DNA of 64,000 nt from Limimaricola sp964022235 (GTDB lineage Bacteria; Pseudomonadota; Alphaproteobacteria; Rhodobacterales; Rhodobacteraceae): the NCBI RefSeq assembly GCF_964022235.1, contig NZ_CAXHZL010000002.1, positions 1 through 64,000 on the forward strand, in the 5' to 3' direction. How positions within the stretch are numbered: the stretch's first letter is position 1; every line of letters starts with the position of its first letter. Positions 16,424-24,870 of this stretch are shown piece by piece. Below the pieces are notes generated by a model. The model saw only the letters and a list, made by a program, of their open reading frames with translations. It made no database searches and was not told the origin of the DNA. A program made the translations under genes and the position numbers.

Positions 16424-16749
16424 GGATGGCGTTCCTCGAGCGCTGCGAGCAGGGCCGGGTCGAGCGGGTCAAAGGGCTTGCCCGACAGTGCCTCGGCCTC
16501 GGGCCAAAGATGCGCCAGCGCGTCGAAGACCGTGGTGGCGCCGGTGGCGCCCCGTAGCACGTAAGACGTGTTGTGGAAATCTTCGACCTTCATCCTTCGC
16601 GTGTGCAGCACCTTGTTGGCGATGGCAAGTCGGCGGGCCGCCTCGCGTCGGCGCGACAGACGGCTGTCGTTGCGGCTATAAACGCCGGGACGCTCAACGG
16701 CGCTGCTCCAGTGGTCGTCGCATCCCAAAATGCCGCAGAGCGAACACAT
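16420..16749 (-). CDS. Small Cys-rich protein coupled to the COG0523 GTPase
   Basis: The 109-residue protein begins MCSLCGILGCDDHW, placing three Cys, two Asp and a His within 13 residues: a likely metal-binding N-terminus. The middle is basic (RLSRRREAARRLAIANK), and the C-terminus holds DALAHLWPEAEALSGKPFDP. I recall similar short MCSLCG proteins beside CobW-type GTPases in Rhodobacterales, but no function. The ATG at 16749 is chosen because GGAGG lies close upstream. Its stop overlaps the GTPase start, so the two are translationally coupled. Confidence 0.75.
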   Translation of the reverse strand: MCSLCGILGCDDHWSSAVERPGVYSRNDSRLSRRREAARRLAIANKVLHTRRMKVEDFHNTSYVLRGATGATTVFDALAHLWPEAEALSGKPFDPLDPALLAALEERHP

Positions 16750-16780
16750 GGTGGATCCTCCTTTCCTGTCCGGGGCGACA

Positions 16781-16799
16781 GGGGCGCGCACGGCGCCCC
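16781..16799 (-). other. Intercistronic hairpin after the deacetylase gene
   Basis: Seven-base perfect arms GGGGCGC (16781-16787) and GCGCCCC (16793-16799) lie between the deacetylase stop and the next start on the minus strand. No T-run follows, so processing or partial attenuation is more likely than full termination. Confidence 0.4.
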
Positions 16800-16815
16800 G
16801 GTCGGTATCACGGTC

Positions 16816-17694
16816 TCACTTGCGCGGGCTGCGCTTTGCAAAGTCGTCCGCCATCTCGTCCATGGTGACGAAGCGCACGCCGTCGTGGCCTTGGATGTAG
16901 TCGATCAGCCGCTCGAGCATCAGCAGGACCTGCGGGCGACCCGAGACGTCAGGATGGATGGTGATCGGGAACACGGCGTAGTCCATCTCACGATACACCC
17001 AGTCGAACTGGTCCTTCCACATCTGCTCGATATCGCGCGGGTTCACGAAGCCGTGGCTGTTGGGTGCCTTCTTGATGAACATCATCGGCGGCAGATCGTC
17101 GAGATACCAGTTCGCCGGGATCTCGATCAGGTCGGTCTCCTCGCCCCGCTCGAGCGGCTTCATCCAGTCCGACGGCTTGCCCGCGTAGTCGATCTTAGTC
17201 CACTTGTCGCCCACGCGCACGTAATAGGGCGAGAAGTCGTTGTGCATCAGAGAGTGGTCGTACTTGATGCCCTTCTTGAGCAACAACTCGTTCGTGACGT
17301 TCGAGAACTCCCACCACGGCGCGACATAGCCCGTCGGTCGCTTGCCCGACAGTTGGGTGATGAGATCGATCGAGCGGTCGAGCACCTCCTCTTCCTGCTC
17401 GGGCGTCATTGCGATCGGGTTTTCGTGGCTGTAGCCGTGGATGCCGATCTCGTGGCCAGCCTCGGCCACCGCCTTCATCTGCTCGGGGAAGGTCTCGACC
17501 GAATGGCCCGGAATGAACCAGGTCGTGGTCAGACCCTTGCGCTTGAACAGTTCGAGCAGGCGCGGCGAGCCGACCTCGCCCGCGAACAGGCCGCGCGAGA
17601 TATCGTCGGGGCTGTCCTCACCACCGTAAGAGCCGAGCCAGCCCGCCACCGCGTCCACGTCGATGCCGAAGCCGACGAGAATTTCCTTTGCCAT
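16816..17694 (-). CDS. Polysaccharide-deacetylase-family (NodB fold) hydrolase
   Basis: The 292-residue, leaderless protein has the NodB-type metal motif as D-x-D (GFGIDVDAV, near residue 12) and H-G-Y-S-H. Other blocks are GYVAPWWEF and TIHPDVSGRPQVL. Cytoplasmic members of this branch include allantoinase-like PuuE and other C-N amidohydrolases rather than cell-wall deacetylases. The substrate is therefore probably a small imported amide. The enzyme requires a divalent metal, which fits a metal-chaperone gene in the same operon. Confidence 0.85.
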   Translation of the reverse strand: MAKEILVGFGIDVDAVAGWLGSYGGEDSPDDISRGLFAGEVGSPRLLELFKRKGLTTTWFIPGHSVETFPEQMKAVAEAGHEIGIHGYSHENPIAMTPEQEEEVLDRSIDLITQLSGKRPTGYVAPWWEFSNVTNELLLKKGIKYDHSLMHNDFSPYYVRVGDKWTKIDYAGKPSDWMKPLERGEETDLIEIPANWYLDDLPPMMFIKKAPNSHGFVNPRDIEQMWKDQFDWVYREMDYAVFPITIHPDVSGRPQVLLMLERLIDYIQGHDGVRFVTMDEMADDFAKRSPRK

Positions 17695-17751
17695 TGTCTT
17701 TCCTCTTTCACTTGGAACTTGGTCCGGCCAAAGCCGGGATCTGGGAGCCGC

Positions 17752-18840
17752 TCAGCGCGGCGGTACCAGGGTGACGGACTCTTGCGCGAAGCTGAGAGAG
17801 ACCGGATCGCCCGTTGCAAGCGCGCGGCCCGCCAGCGCGTCGTCGCGCCCCTCGACCACAACCTCGCGCCCGTCCGTCAGGCGCACCTTGAAGTGCCCGG
17901 TCGCTCCCACGACCTGCTGGCCGCTGAGCGCCCCGGAAAGCCGGGTGCGACCCGCCACCGGCACCGCGTCGGCGGCATCGATGCGCATCGCCTCGGCCGG
18001 TACGACGGCGAGAAGGCCCTGGGCCGGATCGATCCCGTCACGCCAAGGCGCGCGAATCTCGCCCAGCGCGGTGTCGAGCAGCGCCGACGCGCCGTCGCGC
18101 CGCAGGCCGCGCCCTTCGAATATCGCATTGGCGCCGATGAAGTCGGCCACGAAGGCCGAGGCCGGACGGCGGTAGAGCTCGGTCGGGGTGCTGATCTGCT
18201 CGACCACGCCATCGCTCATCACCACGACACGGTCAGAGAGGCCCAGCGCCTCTGACTGTGCGTGGGTGACGAAGACAAAGGTGATGCCCAGTTCGCGCTG
18301 CAGCAGTTTTAACTCGTTCTGGATGATCCGCCGCAGGTTCGCGTCAAGCGCACCCAAGGGCTCGTCGAGCAACAGAATCTCGGGCTCGACCACCAGACCG
18401 CGCGCCAGCGCGATGCGCTGACGCTGACCACCCGAGAGCCGGTCGGCGGGGCGGTCGGCGAACTCGGTCAGGCCGAACATGTCGAGAATCCGGTCGACCT
18501 TGGTATCCTTCTCGCGCTTGGACAACCCTTTGACGTCGAGGCCGAAACCAATGTTGTCACGCACGTTCATGTGCGGAAACAGCGCGTAGTTTTGAAAGAT
18601 CATCGAGGTCGGGCGCTTTTCGGGCGGCGTGCGAGAGACGTCGCGGCCCTTGATCATGATCCGCCCGTGGGTGATCTCTTCGAAGCCCGCGATCATGCGC
18701 AACGTCGTCGACTTTCCGCAGCCCGATGGGCCAAGAAAGGCCACAAACTCGCCGCTGCCGACCTGCAGGTCGAAGTCCTGCACCGCAACGGTGCCGTCGG
18801 GGTATGTCTTGCCGACACCGATCAGTTCTAGGTCGTGCAT
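17752..18840 (-). CDS. ABC transporter ATPase, PotA type (second copy)
   Basis: The 362-residue protein has Walker A GPSGCGKST, signature LSGGQRQRIALARG, Walker B ILLLDEPLGALD and a C-terminal TOBE-like regulatory domain (from about residue 240). It belongs to the spermidine/putrescine/iron(III)-type importer ATPases. The same operon holds another PotA-type ATPase (23451-24530) but only one permease pair. The two may form alternative or mixed dimers. Confidence 0.92.
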   Translation of the reverse strand: MHDLELIGVGKTYPDGTVAVQDFDLQVGSGEFVAFLGPSGCGKSTTLRMIAGFEEITHGRIMIKGRDVSRTPPEKRPTSMIFQNYALFPHMNVRDNIGFGLDVKGLSKREKDTKVDRILDMFGLTEFADRPADRLSGGQRQRIALARGLVVEPEILLLDEPLGALDANLRRIIQNELKLLQRELGITFVFVTHAQSEALGLSDRVVVMSDGVVEQISTPTELYRRPASAFVADFIGANAIFEGRGLRRDGASALLDTALGEIRAPWRDGIDPAQGLLAVVPAEAMRIDAADAVPVAGRTRLSGALSGQQVVGATGHFKVRLTDGREVVVEGRDDALAGRALATGDPVSLSFAQESVTLVPPR

Positions 18841-18863
18841 CAGTCGCCTCCTGGGAATGGGGC

Positions 18864-18890
18864 GCGCGTCCCGGTCCGGCCGGGACGCGC
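18864..18890 (-). other. Hairpin between solute-binding and ATPase genes
   Basis: Perfect 11-bp arms GCGCGTCCCGG (18864-18874) and CCGGGACGCGC (18880-18890) with a 5-base loop. It starts 9 bases past the solute-binding-protein stop and has no T-run. Such hairpins typically stabilise the upstream binding-protein message. Confidence 0.6.
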
Positions 18891-18899
18891 GATGTCGGG

Positions 18900-20132
18900 T
18901 CAGGCGTTGAGGAACTCGTCCCAGCGCATGATCAGGTGGTCGTACTCATCGGGCCACTGGTGCCAGTAGGCGACGTTCTGGGACCGCTCATCGAGCGAGC
19001 CGCCGTCGCGCAGATCCCCTTCGTTGATGCCGCGCTCGGGCGCGCCGACCCAAGGCTGACCTTCGTACCAGAAGGCGTATTTCGCAGGCTCCATGGCCTC
19101 CTTGATCTTGGTCGAGGGCGAATAGTAGCCCTGCTCCGTCACGGTGATCGCGGGCGGGCCGGAGAGCCAGAAGTTGGCATAGGCGATGACGGCCTCGCGG
19201 TTCGGCGTGCCCTTGAGCATCGACGGCCCGATCGCCCAACCGCGGGTGCCTTCCTTGGGAGAGGCGTAGCGGGATGGCTTGCCTTGCGCCTTCACCGCCA
19301 TGACCGCGGGCTGCCACGCATCGCAGACGACCATCTCACCCGACGCCATCAGGCTCACGAGCTCGCCGAAATCGCCCCAAAGCGCGCGGAACTGCCCGGC
19401 CTTCTTTTTGGCGATGAGGAACTTGGCGGCCTCGTCGATCTCGTCTCGGGTCGGGTTGCCGGGGTTCTGGGCCTCGAGCATCCCCAGCGAGTTCATCGCG
19501 AGGATCGCCTGCCCGATGGCAATGAGCGGGTCGATGTTGAGACCCGAGCGCCCCTTCCACTTCTCGTCGAAGAGGGCGGTCCAAGTATTGGCCTCCTCGT
19601 CGCTCACCACGTCCGGGTTGTAGCCGATGGAATCGTAGTTGTAGACGGCCGGCACCATCAGCAGCTGGGTCTGCGCTTCATCGGCCCAGATCTGGCCCGC
19701 GATCTGCGCGCTTGGCGCCCATTTGTCCGAGGGCGTCGTGAAGGTATCGCGGATCGCGTTCCAGTTAGGCAGGTCTGCGGTGGCGATGGTCTCGACATTG
19801 TCGGTGGCGATCAGCGCTGGAAGGCGCTCGGCGATGATCTCCCAGCAATCGTAATCGGACGAGCCCGACAGGATGCGGGTCTGCGCGTCCGGATAGGTCG
19901 AGGGCGTGCCCGAGACCGATCCCACGCCCGAAGCCTCCTGGAACATCTGCAGGATGCGGTCCTGCACGGTGGTCGAGAGGCCGGTGGTGCGCAGCTGCTG
20001 GTCCCCCAGGGAGGCCTGCGCGAAGGCGGCGCCGCCGAAGGGCAGCCCGCCAAGGCCGAGGCCCGCCGCGGCGCCCAGGCCCGCGCCGCTGCGCAAAAGC
20101 CCGCGCCGGGTCAGATGAGATGTGCGTTTCAT
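18900..20132 (-). CDS. Tat-exported ABC solute-binding protein, PotD/family 1 type
   Basis: The 410-residue protein has a twin-arginine signal (MKRTSHLTRRGLLRSGAG, then a Gly/Ala-rich core ending AFAQA near residue 39). The rest is a spermidine/putrescine-type binding domain with VPAVYNYDSIGYN and TEQGYYSPSTKI. It captures the ligand in the periplasm for the permease pair at 21675-23451. Tat export suggests folding before transport, often linked to a cofactor. ATG at 20132 is supported by the intact Tat leader. Confidence 0.92.
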   Translation of the reverse strand: MKRTSHLTRRGLLRSGAGLGAAAGLGLGGLPFGGAAFAQASLGDQQLRTTGLSTTVQDRILQMFQEASGVGSVSGTPSTYPDAQTRILSGSSDYDCWEIIAERLPALIATDNVETIATADLPNWNAIRDTFTTPSDKWAPSAQIAGQIWADEAQTQLLMVPAVYNYDSIGYNPDVVSDEEANTWTALFDEKWKGRSGLNIDPLIAIGQAILAMNSLGMLEAQNPGNPTRDEIDEAAKFLIAKKKAGQFRALWGDFGELVSLMASGEMVVCDAWQPAVMAVKAQGKPSRYASPKEGTRGWAIGPSMLKGTPNREAVIAYANFWLSGPPAITVTEQGYYSPSTKIKEAMEPAKYAFWYEGQPWVGAPERGINEGDLRDGGSLDERSQNVAYWHQWPDEYDHLIMRWDEFLNA

Positions 20133-20161
20133 TGTAGTCTCCCTGTTGATCTTGTTGGTGT

Positions 20162-20929
20162 TCAATAGCGGCCGACGAGAAGGCCACCGTCGACCGTCAG
20201 CACCTGCCCGGTGAGGTAGGAGGCCGCGGAGGATGCTAGAAATGCGATGACACCGGCGATTTCGGCGGGCTCGCCCAGGCGTCCCATCGGAATGTAGGGA
20301 GAGGCCATCGCCGCGGCGTCGGGGCCAAGCGAGTTCTCGGCCGACAGGAGCTGCGCGGTGCGGATATAGCCCGGCGCGACGCCGTTGACCCGGATGCCGT
20401 CCCGCGCAAGCTCGGTGGCAAGCCCGCGCACGAGCCCCACCACGCCGGCCTTGGCGGCCGAATAGGCGACATGTTCGTCCCAACCATAGGCCACGCCCAT
20501 GATCGACGACAGGCAGATGATCGTCCCCTGCCCACGGGTCTTCATCGCGGGCACGGCCGGGCGGATCACCCGCAGCATGCCCTTGAGATCGATGTCATGG
20601 GTTTCATCCCATTTCTCGTCCGAGAGCCGGTCGAGCGGCACCTTGTGGGCGATGCCCGCGTTGGCGACGATCACGTCGATCCCCCCGCGCCGCGCCACCA
20701 CATCGGCCACCAGCGCATCGGCTTGCATGGTCGATCGCACGTCGAGGGCCGCGAATTCGGCGCTGCCGCCCTGCTCCGTGATGGCTTGGACGACCGCCCG
20801 GCCCTCGGCCTCGAGCACATCCGTCACCACCACGTGACAGCCTCGTGCCGCGAATGCCTCGCAGGCGGCGCGGCCGATGCCGATGCCCCCGCCTGTCACG
20901 AGAACCGTGCGCCCCTCGTCATGCGTCAT
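20162..20929 (-). CDS. Short-chain dehydrogenase/reductase (first of two)
   Basis: About 255 residues, classical SDR: TGGGIGIG nucleotide-binding motif, NAG, Ser in CLSSIMG, catalytic YSAAK and a C-terminal GQVLTVDGG. It should be an NAD(P)-dependent oxidoreductase acting on an alcohol or ketone. A GTG at 20947 overlaps the preceding stop, but ATG 20929 is preferred because GAGGGA lies six bases upstream. It pairs with the adjacent SDR, suggesting two oxidation steps in degrading the imported compound. Confidence 0.92.
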   Translation of the reverse strand: MTHDEGRTVLVTGGGIGIGRAACEAFAARGCHVVVTDVLEAEGRAVVQAITEQGGSAEFAALDVRSTMQADALVADVVARRGGIDVIVANAGIAHKVPLDRLSDEKWDETHDIDLKGMLRVIRPAVPAMKTRGQGTIICLSSIMGVAYGWDEHVAYSAAKAGVVGLVRGLATELARDGIRVNGVAPGYIRTAQLLSAENSLGPDAAAMASPYIPMGRLGEPAEIAGVIAFLASSAASYLTGQVLTVDGGLLVGRY

Positions 20930-20943
20930 GTCAAATCCCTCGC

Positions 20944-21675
20944 TCACAGCATCACATCTCCGGAATTCGGCCCCAGCGTCTGGCCCACGAAGAGCGCGCC
21001 GTCGTCCGAGGCGAGAAACACCACGGCGCCTGCCACCTCATATGGCTGTCCGAAGCGGCGCAGCGGCAGTTCGGCGGCCTTGGCGCGACGCCAGTCCTCC
21101 GACAGCGCCGCAACAAGCGGCGTCTCGATCGGTCCGGGTGCCACGGCATTGACCCGAACGCCTTGCGCGCTCACCTCGCGGGCGAGCGATTTGGTCATGG
21201 CGATCACCGCACCCTTGGCGGCAGCGTAATGCGCCAGCTCGACACCGCCCACCTGCCCCAGTTGAGAGGCGATGTTCACGACACAGCCGCGCCCCGCCTC
21301 GATCATGGCGGGCAGAAAGGCGCGCGTGACGAGGAAGGTGCCGCGCACATGCACCGCAAAGATCTTGTCGAAGGCCTCGGTTGAAATGTCGGCAAAGCGC
21401 GCCTGATGGCCGAAGCCCGCGTTGTTGACGACCAACTCGGGCGACCCGAGGCCGTCCCGCATCTCCTGCGCCATCCGCGCGACCGCGGCCTCGTCCGATA
21501 CGTCGGCGACAAGGGCCAGTGCCTTCCCGCCGTCGGCCTCGATCCGGTCGACCGTGGCGTGCGCTGCGTCGATCGTCAGATCGTTGACCCCGACCGCATA
21601 CCCCTCGCGCGCGAGGCGCGACGCGATCGCGGCTCCGATGCCCGAGCCCGCGCCCGTGACGATGGCGCCGCGCAT
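20944..21675 (-). CDS. Short-chain dehydrogenase/reductase (second of two)
   Basis: The 243-residue SDR has TGAGSGIG, NNAGFGH, NIASQLGQ with the catalytic Ser, the YAAAKGAVIAMTK catalytic motif and AVAPGPIETP. The ATG at 21675 overlaps the stop of the upstream permease gene (TGATG). It is similar to but distinct from the neighbouring SDR, so this is an old duplication or two separate recruitments. The substrate is unknown. Confidence 0.92.
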   Translation of the reverse strand: MRGAIVTGAGSGIGAAIASRLAREGYAVGVNDLTIDAAHATVDRIEADGGKALALVADVSDEAAVARMAQEMRDGLGSPELVVNNAGFGHQARFADISTEAFDKIFAVHVRGTFLVTRAFLPAMIEAGRGCVVNIASQLGQVGGVELAHYAAAKGAVIAMTKSLAREVSAQGVRVNAVAPGPIETPLVAALSEDWRRAKAAELPLRRFGQPYEVAGAVVFLASDDGALFVGQTLGPNSGDVML

Positions 21676-22514
21676 CACGCCTCCTCCGTCGCGCGTGTCT
21701 TGGCGCGGCCGACAAAGCGCATCATCAAGAGCGCGTAGATCGCCAAGAGGGTGAAGGAGAACAGCGTCGTCAGCAGGCCGAAGGCGAAGACGTTGGGATA
21801 GATCTCGACCGAGAAGGTCCCGTAGATCGACAGCGGCAGGGTCAGCTGTGCGCCCGAGGTGAACAGCGTGCGGGCGAATTCGTCGTAGCTCAGCGTGAAG
21901 GAGAACAGCATCGCCGACAGGACGCCCGGAAAGATCACCGGGAAGGTCACCCGCCGGAACGTCTGCGCCGGAGAGACGCCCAGCGACATCGAGGCCTCTT
22001 CGATCGAACGGTCGAAGCGATTGAAGATCGCCAACATCACGAGAAAGGCGAACGGGAAGGTGTAGACCACGTGCAGCACGAAGGACGTGCCCCACCAGGC
22101 GCGGTCGATGCCGAGCTGGTTAGACAGGAGCGCCACACCGAGGCCGACCAGAACGCCCGGCACCATCATACCCAGAACGATCAGGTAGAAGACCGGACCG
22201 GAGCCCTTGAAGCGGGTGCGAAAGGCTTCGGCGCTCATCACCCCCAGCACGGTCGCCACCACCGTGGTCATCAGTGCCAGCACCAGACTGCGCACGAGGC
22301 TTTCTCCGACCGGGAGCTGGCTGACACGGGCATTGTCGACCAGCCCGAACAAGTGCCGGTACCAGTAAGTCGACCATTCCTGCACCGGGAACTGCGGCCC
22401 GCCGTTGGGTCCCTGGAAGGACAGGATCGCGAGGACGATCAGGGGGCCGTAGAGAAACAACAGGAACAGGCCAGCATAGACGGCGAGAACGGGCTTGAGA
22501 AAGCGCACTTCCAT
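21675..22514 (-). CDS. ABC transporter permease, PotC type
   Basis: The 279-residue protein has six predicted transmembrane helices. The coupling-loop motif appears as EEASMSLGVSPAQTFRRVTFPVIFPG. It belongs to the binding-protein-dependent permease family for spermidine/putrescine-like or similar ligands. I chose ATG 22514 (MEVRFLKPVLAVYAG) because the preceding in-frame residues overlap the upstream permease and do not look coding. Confidence 0.92.
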   Translation of the reverse strand: MEVRFLKPVLAVYAGLFLLFLYGPLIVLAILSFQGPNGGPQFPVQEWSTYWYRHLFGLVDNARVSQLPVGESLVRSLVLALMTTVVATVLGVMSAEAFRTRFKGSGPVFYLIVLGMMVPGVLVGLGVALLSNQLGIDRAWWGTSFVLHVVYTFPFAFLVMLAIFNRFDRSIEEASMSLGVSPAQTFRRVTFPVIFPGVLSAMLFSFTLSYDEFARTLFTSGAQLTLPLSIYGTFSVEIYPNVFAFGLLTTLFSFTLLAIYALLMMRFVGRAKTRATEEA

Positions 22515-22515
22515 C

Positions 22516-23451
22516 TCACACCTCCTTTCGCAGATCGACGAAGCGCAGCAGCACGCCAATGATGAACGAGATGATCACGGTAAGGACGACGCCTGCCACG
22601 GCGGCGAAGGCCCATTTCAGCGATCCCACCTGGCTCACGATGATGTTGCCCAAGAGGTTGACCTTGCGCCCCGAGAGCGACGCGGCGGTGGCGAACTCTC
22701 CCAGCACCATGACCGAGACGAAGACGGCACCGACGACAACACCGGGAAGCGACAGTGGCAGGATGATCTTCCAGAAGATCCGACCGAAGCCCGCGCCCAG
22801 ATCGCGCGCCGCCTCGAGGATGGAGGGGTCGATGCGCGCCAGCATAAAGGTGATCGGGCCGACCATGAAGACGCAGTAGATCTGCGTCATGCCGACGACG
22901 ACGGAGAATTCGGAGAACAGAAGGAAGGTGAGCGGCGCGTCGATCAGCCCGAGGTTCATCAAGATCGTGTTGATCGCGCCCTCGGTGCCAAGCATCGGGC
23001 GCCAAGCGATGACGCGGATGAGAAACGAGGTCCAGAACGGGATCACGCACAGCACGAGCAGTGCCGTCTGCAGCGTCTTGGAGCGGACCATCAAGCCGAT
23101 GAACAGCGCCACCGGATAGCCGATCAGCAGCGTCGTCGCGAGCACTACGACCCAGATCCTCAGCGTGGTCCAGATCGACGAGAGATAGGTCGAGCTTCCG
23201 AGAAACTGTTCCCAGCTTGCGGTGGTGAGATCGGGCGAAACCGCAAAGGTGGTCTGGGTCCAGAACGATACGTAGACCACCATCAGCAGCGGCAGCACCA
23301 TGAAGAGCAGCATCCACAGCACACCGGGGCTGAGCAGCAAGAGCGCGCGGCGCCGGTCGCGCTGGGCGCGTTTCAAGGCCGGGGAATGGCGCGCGTCCGG
23401 CGCAGGCGGGGCAGCGGGCGGCACGGCGGCCGGCGTGGCAGTCTGTATCAT
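22516..23451 (-). CDS. ABC transporter permease, PotB type
   Basis: The 311-residue protein has a Pro/Ala-rich cytoplasmic N-terminus of about 35 residues and six predicted transmembrane helices. The EAA-like motif is LEAARDLGAGFGRIFWKIILPLSLPG. It forms the membrane channel with the PotC-type subunit encoded one base downstream. The ATG overlaps the ATPase stop (TGATG), so translation is coupled. Confidence 0.92.
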   Translation of the reverse strand: MIQTATPAAVPPAAPPAPDARHSPALKRAQRDRRRALLLLSPGVLWMLLFMVLPLLMVVYVSFWTQTTFAVSPDLTTASWEQFLGSSTYLSSIWTTLRIWVVVLATTLLIGYPVALFIGLMVRSKTLQTALLVLCVIPFWTSFLIRVIAWRPMLGTEGAINTILMNLGLIDAPLTFLLFSEFSVVVGMTQIYCVFMVGPITFMLARIDPSILEAARDLGAGFGRIFWKIILPLSLPGVVVGAVFVSVMVLGEFATAASLSGRKVNLLGNIIVSQVGSLKWAFAAVAGVVLTVIISFIIGVLLRFVDLRKEV

Positions 23452-24530
23452 CAGGCAGCCCTTTGCGGATGAAGGATGGCGTCCTCGGGATCGAAGCGCA
23501 GCTCATAGGCGCTGCCTTCGTCGAGATCCGGCAGACGTGGCGCGCTCAGATGGTCGAGCACTTGGATCAGTTCGCCGTCGAGGGCGCGGAAGAAGCACAG
23601 CCGGGTCGAGCCGTTGAATTCCGAGGTGATGAAGCGCGCGGGCAGCCCCATCCGACCGTCGGTCGCGCTTTCTGGGGCAAGAACCGCGATCCGATCGAAA
23701 CGGACCGACATCTCAGCCGTGGTGCCTTCAGCCAAGTTGCTGCTATGTGGCAGCCCCAGCAAGCCTTCGGGTGTCTTCAGCATGCCGTTTGAGATCTGGC
23801 CTACAAAGGTGTTGTAGGCGTTGAGGTGTCGGGCCGTCTCGGCATTGGCTGGCTGTGTGAAAAGCTCGGACGGCGTGGCCGAATGACTGATCCGACCGCC
23901 TGAAAGCACTGCGACCTCGTCGCCCATCTTGAGCGCCTCGGTCTCGCTACCCGTAACGTGCAGGAAGGTCACTCCGAGCCGGGCACGAATCTGTCGCAGC
24001 TCGTCGCACATGCGTTCGCGCAGGTTGGCATCGAGCGCCCCGAGCGGCTCGTCGAGCAGCACCACGCGCGGCTCGCAGACCAAGGTGCGCGCCAAGGCGA
24101 CACGCTGCTTCTGACCGCCGGAAATCGCCCCGACCGCCCTTCCGCCCAAGCCCTTCAGACCCACGAGATCGAGCATGTCATTGCTGCGCGCCCGGATCTC
24201 CTCTGCATCGGTCACCCGATCGTTTGCGCGGTATTTCAACCCGAAGGCCACGTTCTCCGCCACGCTGAGATGGGGGAAGAGGGCAAAATTCTGGAATACG
24301 AAACCGATATCGCGCTCATGCGTCGGCATCCCGTCGAGCCGCGCGTCGTCGAGCAGAATACGGCCTGCATCCGGCTCCTCGAAGCCGGCAATCAGACGCA
24401 GCAACGTGGTCTTGCCTGAGCCACTGGCTCCAAGCAGCGATACATAGCGGTCCTGCGGCACGATGAAGTCCAAGCCGTGGAGAGCAGCCGTCGCTCCGTA
24501 GGACTTGGACACCTGCTTTAGCACGAGCAA
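23451..24530 (-). CDS. ABC transporter ATPase, PotA type (first gene of operon)
   Basis: The 359-residue protein has Walker A GASGSGKTT, Q-loop FVFQNFALFPHL, signature ISGGQKQRVALART, Walker B VVLLDEPLGALD and a C-terminal TOBE-like domain. It energises import through the adjacent permeases. It heads a 12-gene minus-strand operon running to the asparaginase pseudogene. A perfect palindrome of FNR-box form lies 70 bases upstream (24601-24614). Confidence 0.92.
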   Translation of the reverse strand: MLVLKQVSKSYGATAALHGLDFIVPQDRYVSLLGASGSGKTTLLRLIAGFEEPDAGRILLDDARLDGMPTHERDIGFVFQNFALFPHLSVAENVAFGLKYRANDRVTDAEEIRARSNDMLDLVGLKGLGGRAVGAISGGQKQRVALARTLVCEPRVVLLDEPLGALDANLRERMCDELRQIRARLGVTFLHVTGSETEALKMGDEVAVLSGGRISHSATPSELFTQPANAETARHLNAYNTFVGQISNGMLKTPEGLLGLPHSSNLAEGTTAEMSVRFDRIAVLAPESATDGRMGLPARFITSEFNGSTRLCFFRALDGELIQVLDHLSAPRLPDLDEGSAYELRFDPEDAILHPQRAA

Positions 24531-24600
24531 GGCAGCCTCCCTGAGATCGTCCCGCTACATCGCAGGATCTATAAATGTCCTTCGCATACAAACTTCATTA

Positions 24601-24614
24601 TTGATTCGAATCAA
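24601..24614. promoter_or_regulatory. Perfect 14-bp palindrome of FNR-box form upstream of the 12-gene operon
   Basis: TTGATTCGAATCAA is its own reverse complement and fits TTGAT-N4-ATCAA. It lies 70 bp before the ATPase start, like the boxes of the 26-46 kb island. It could instead be the operator of the divergent GntR-type gene (24871). The 340-bp intergenic region also has an AT-rich stretch at 24655-24680. Confidence 0.5.
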
Positions 24615-24870
24615 GCCGGAAAGGAGGGTGATGCCGCCCAAAGTTCGGGCGCTATATAAACCTTAATATTTATCAATGTGTTGGGAGGTTTTCAGTGCTA
24701 TGGAGGAGCTGCGCGGCATATACCTACTGCGCGCCTACTAAAGAATCTTGTACACTATAATCACTGTAAACTTCCCCAGCACCTTGGGGGTGGGCATTCT
24801 TGGCCAACCTGCGTTGTCACCGCCTTCGACCGCAGTTACACCATCGCCCTGGCTCTGAAGGGACCATTCC

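Noticed and set aside
16573..18255. 560-residue plus-strand frame across the deacetylase and ATPase genes
   Set aside because: Antisense shadow of two clear genes; no domain-like sequence.
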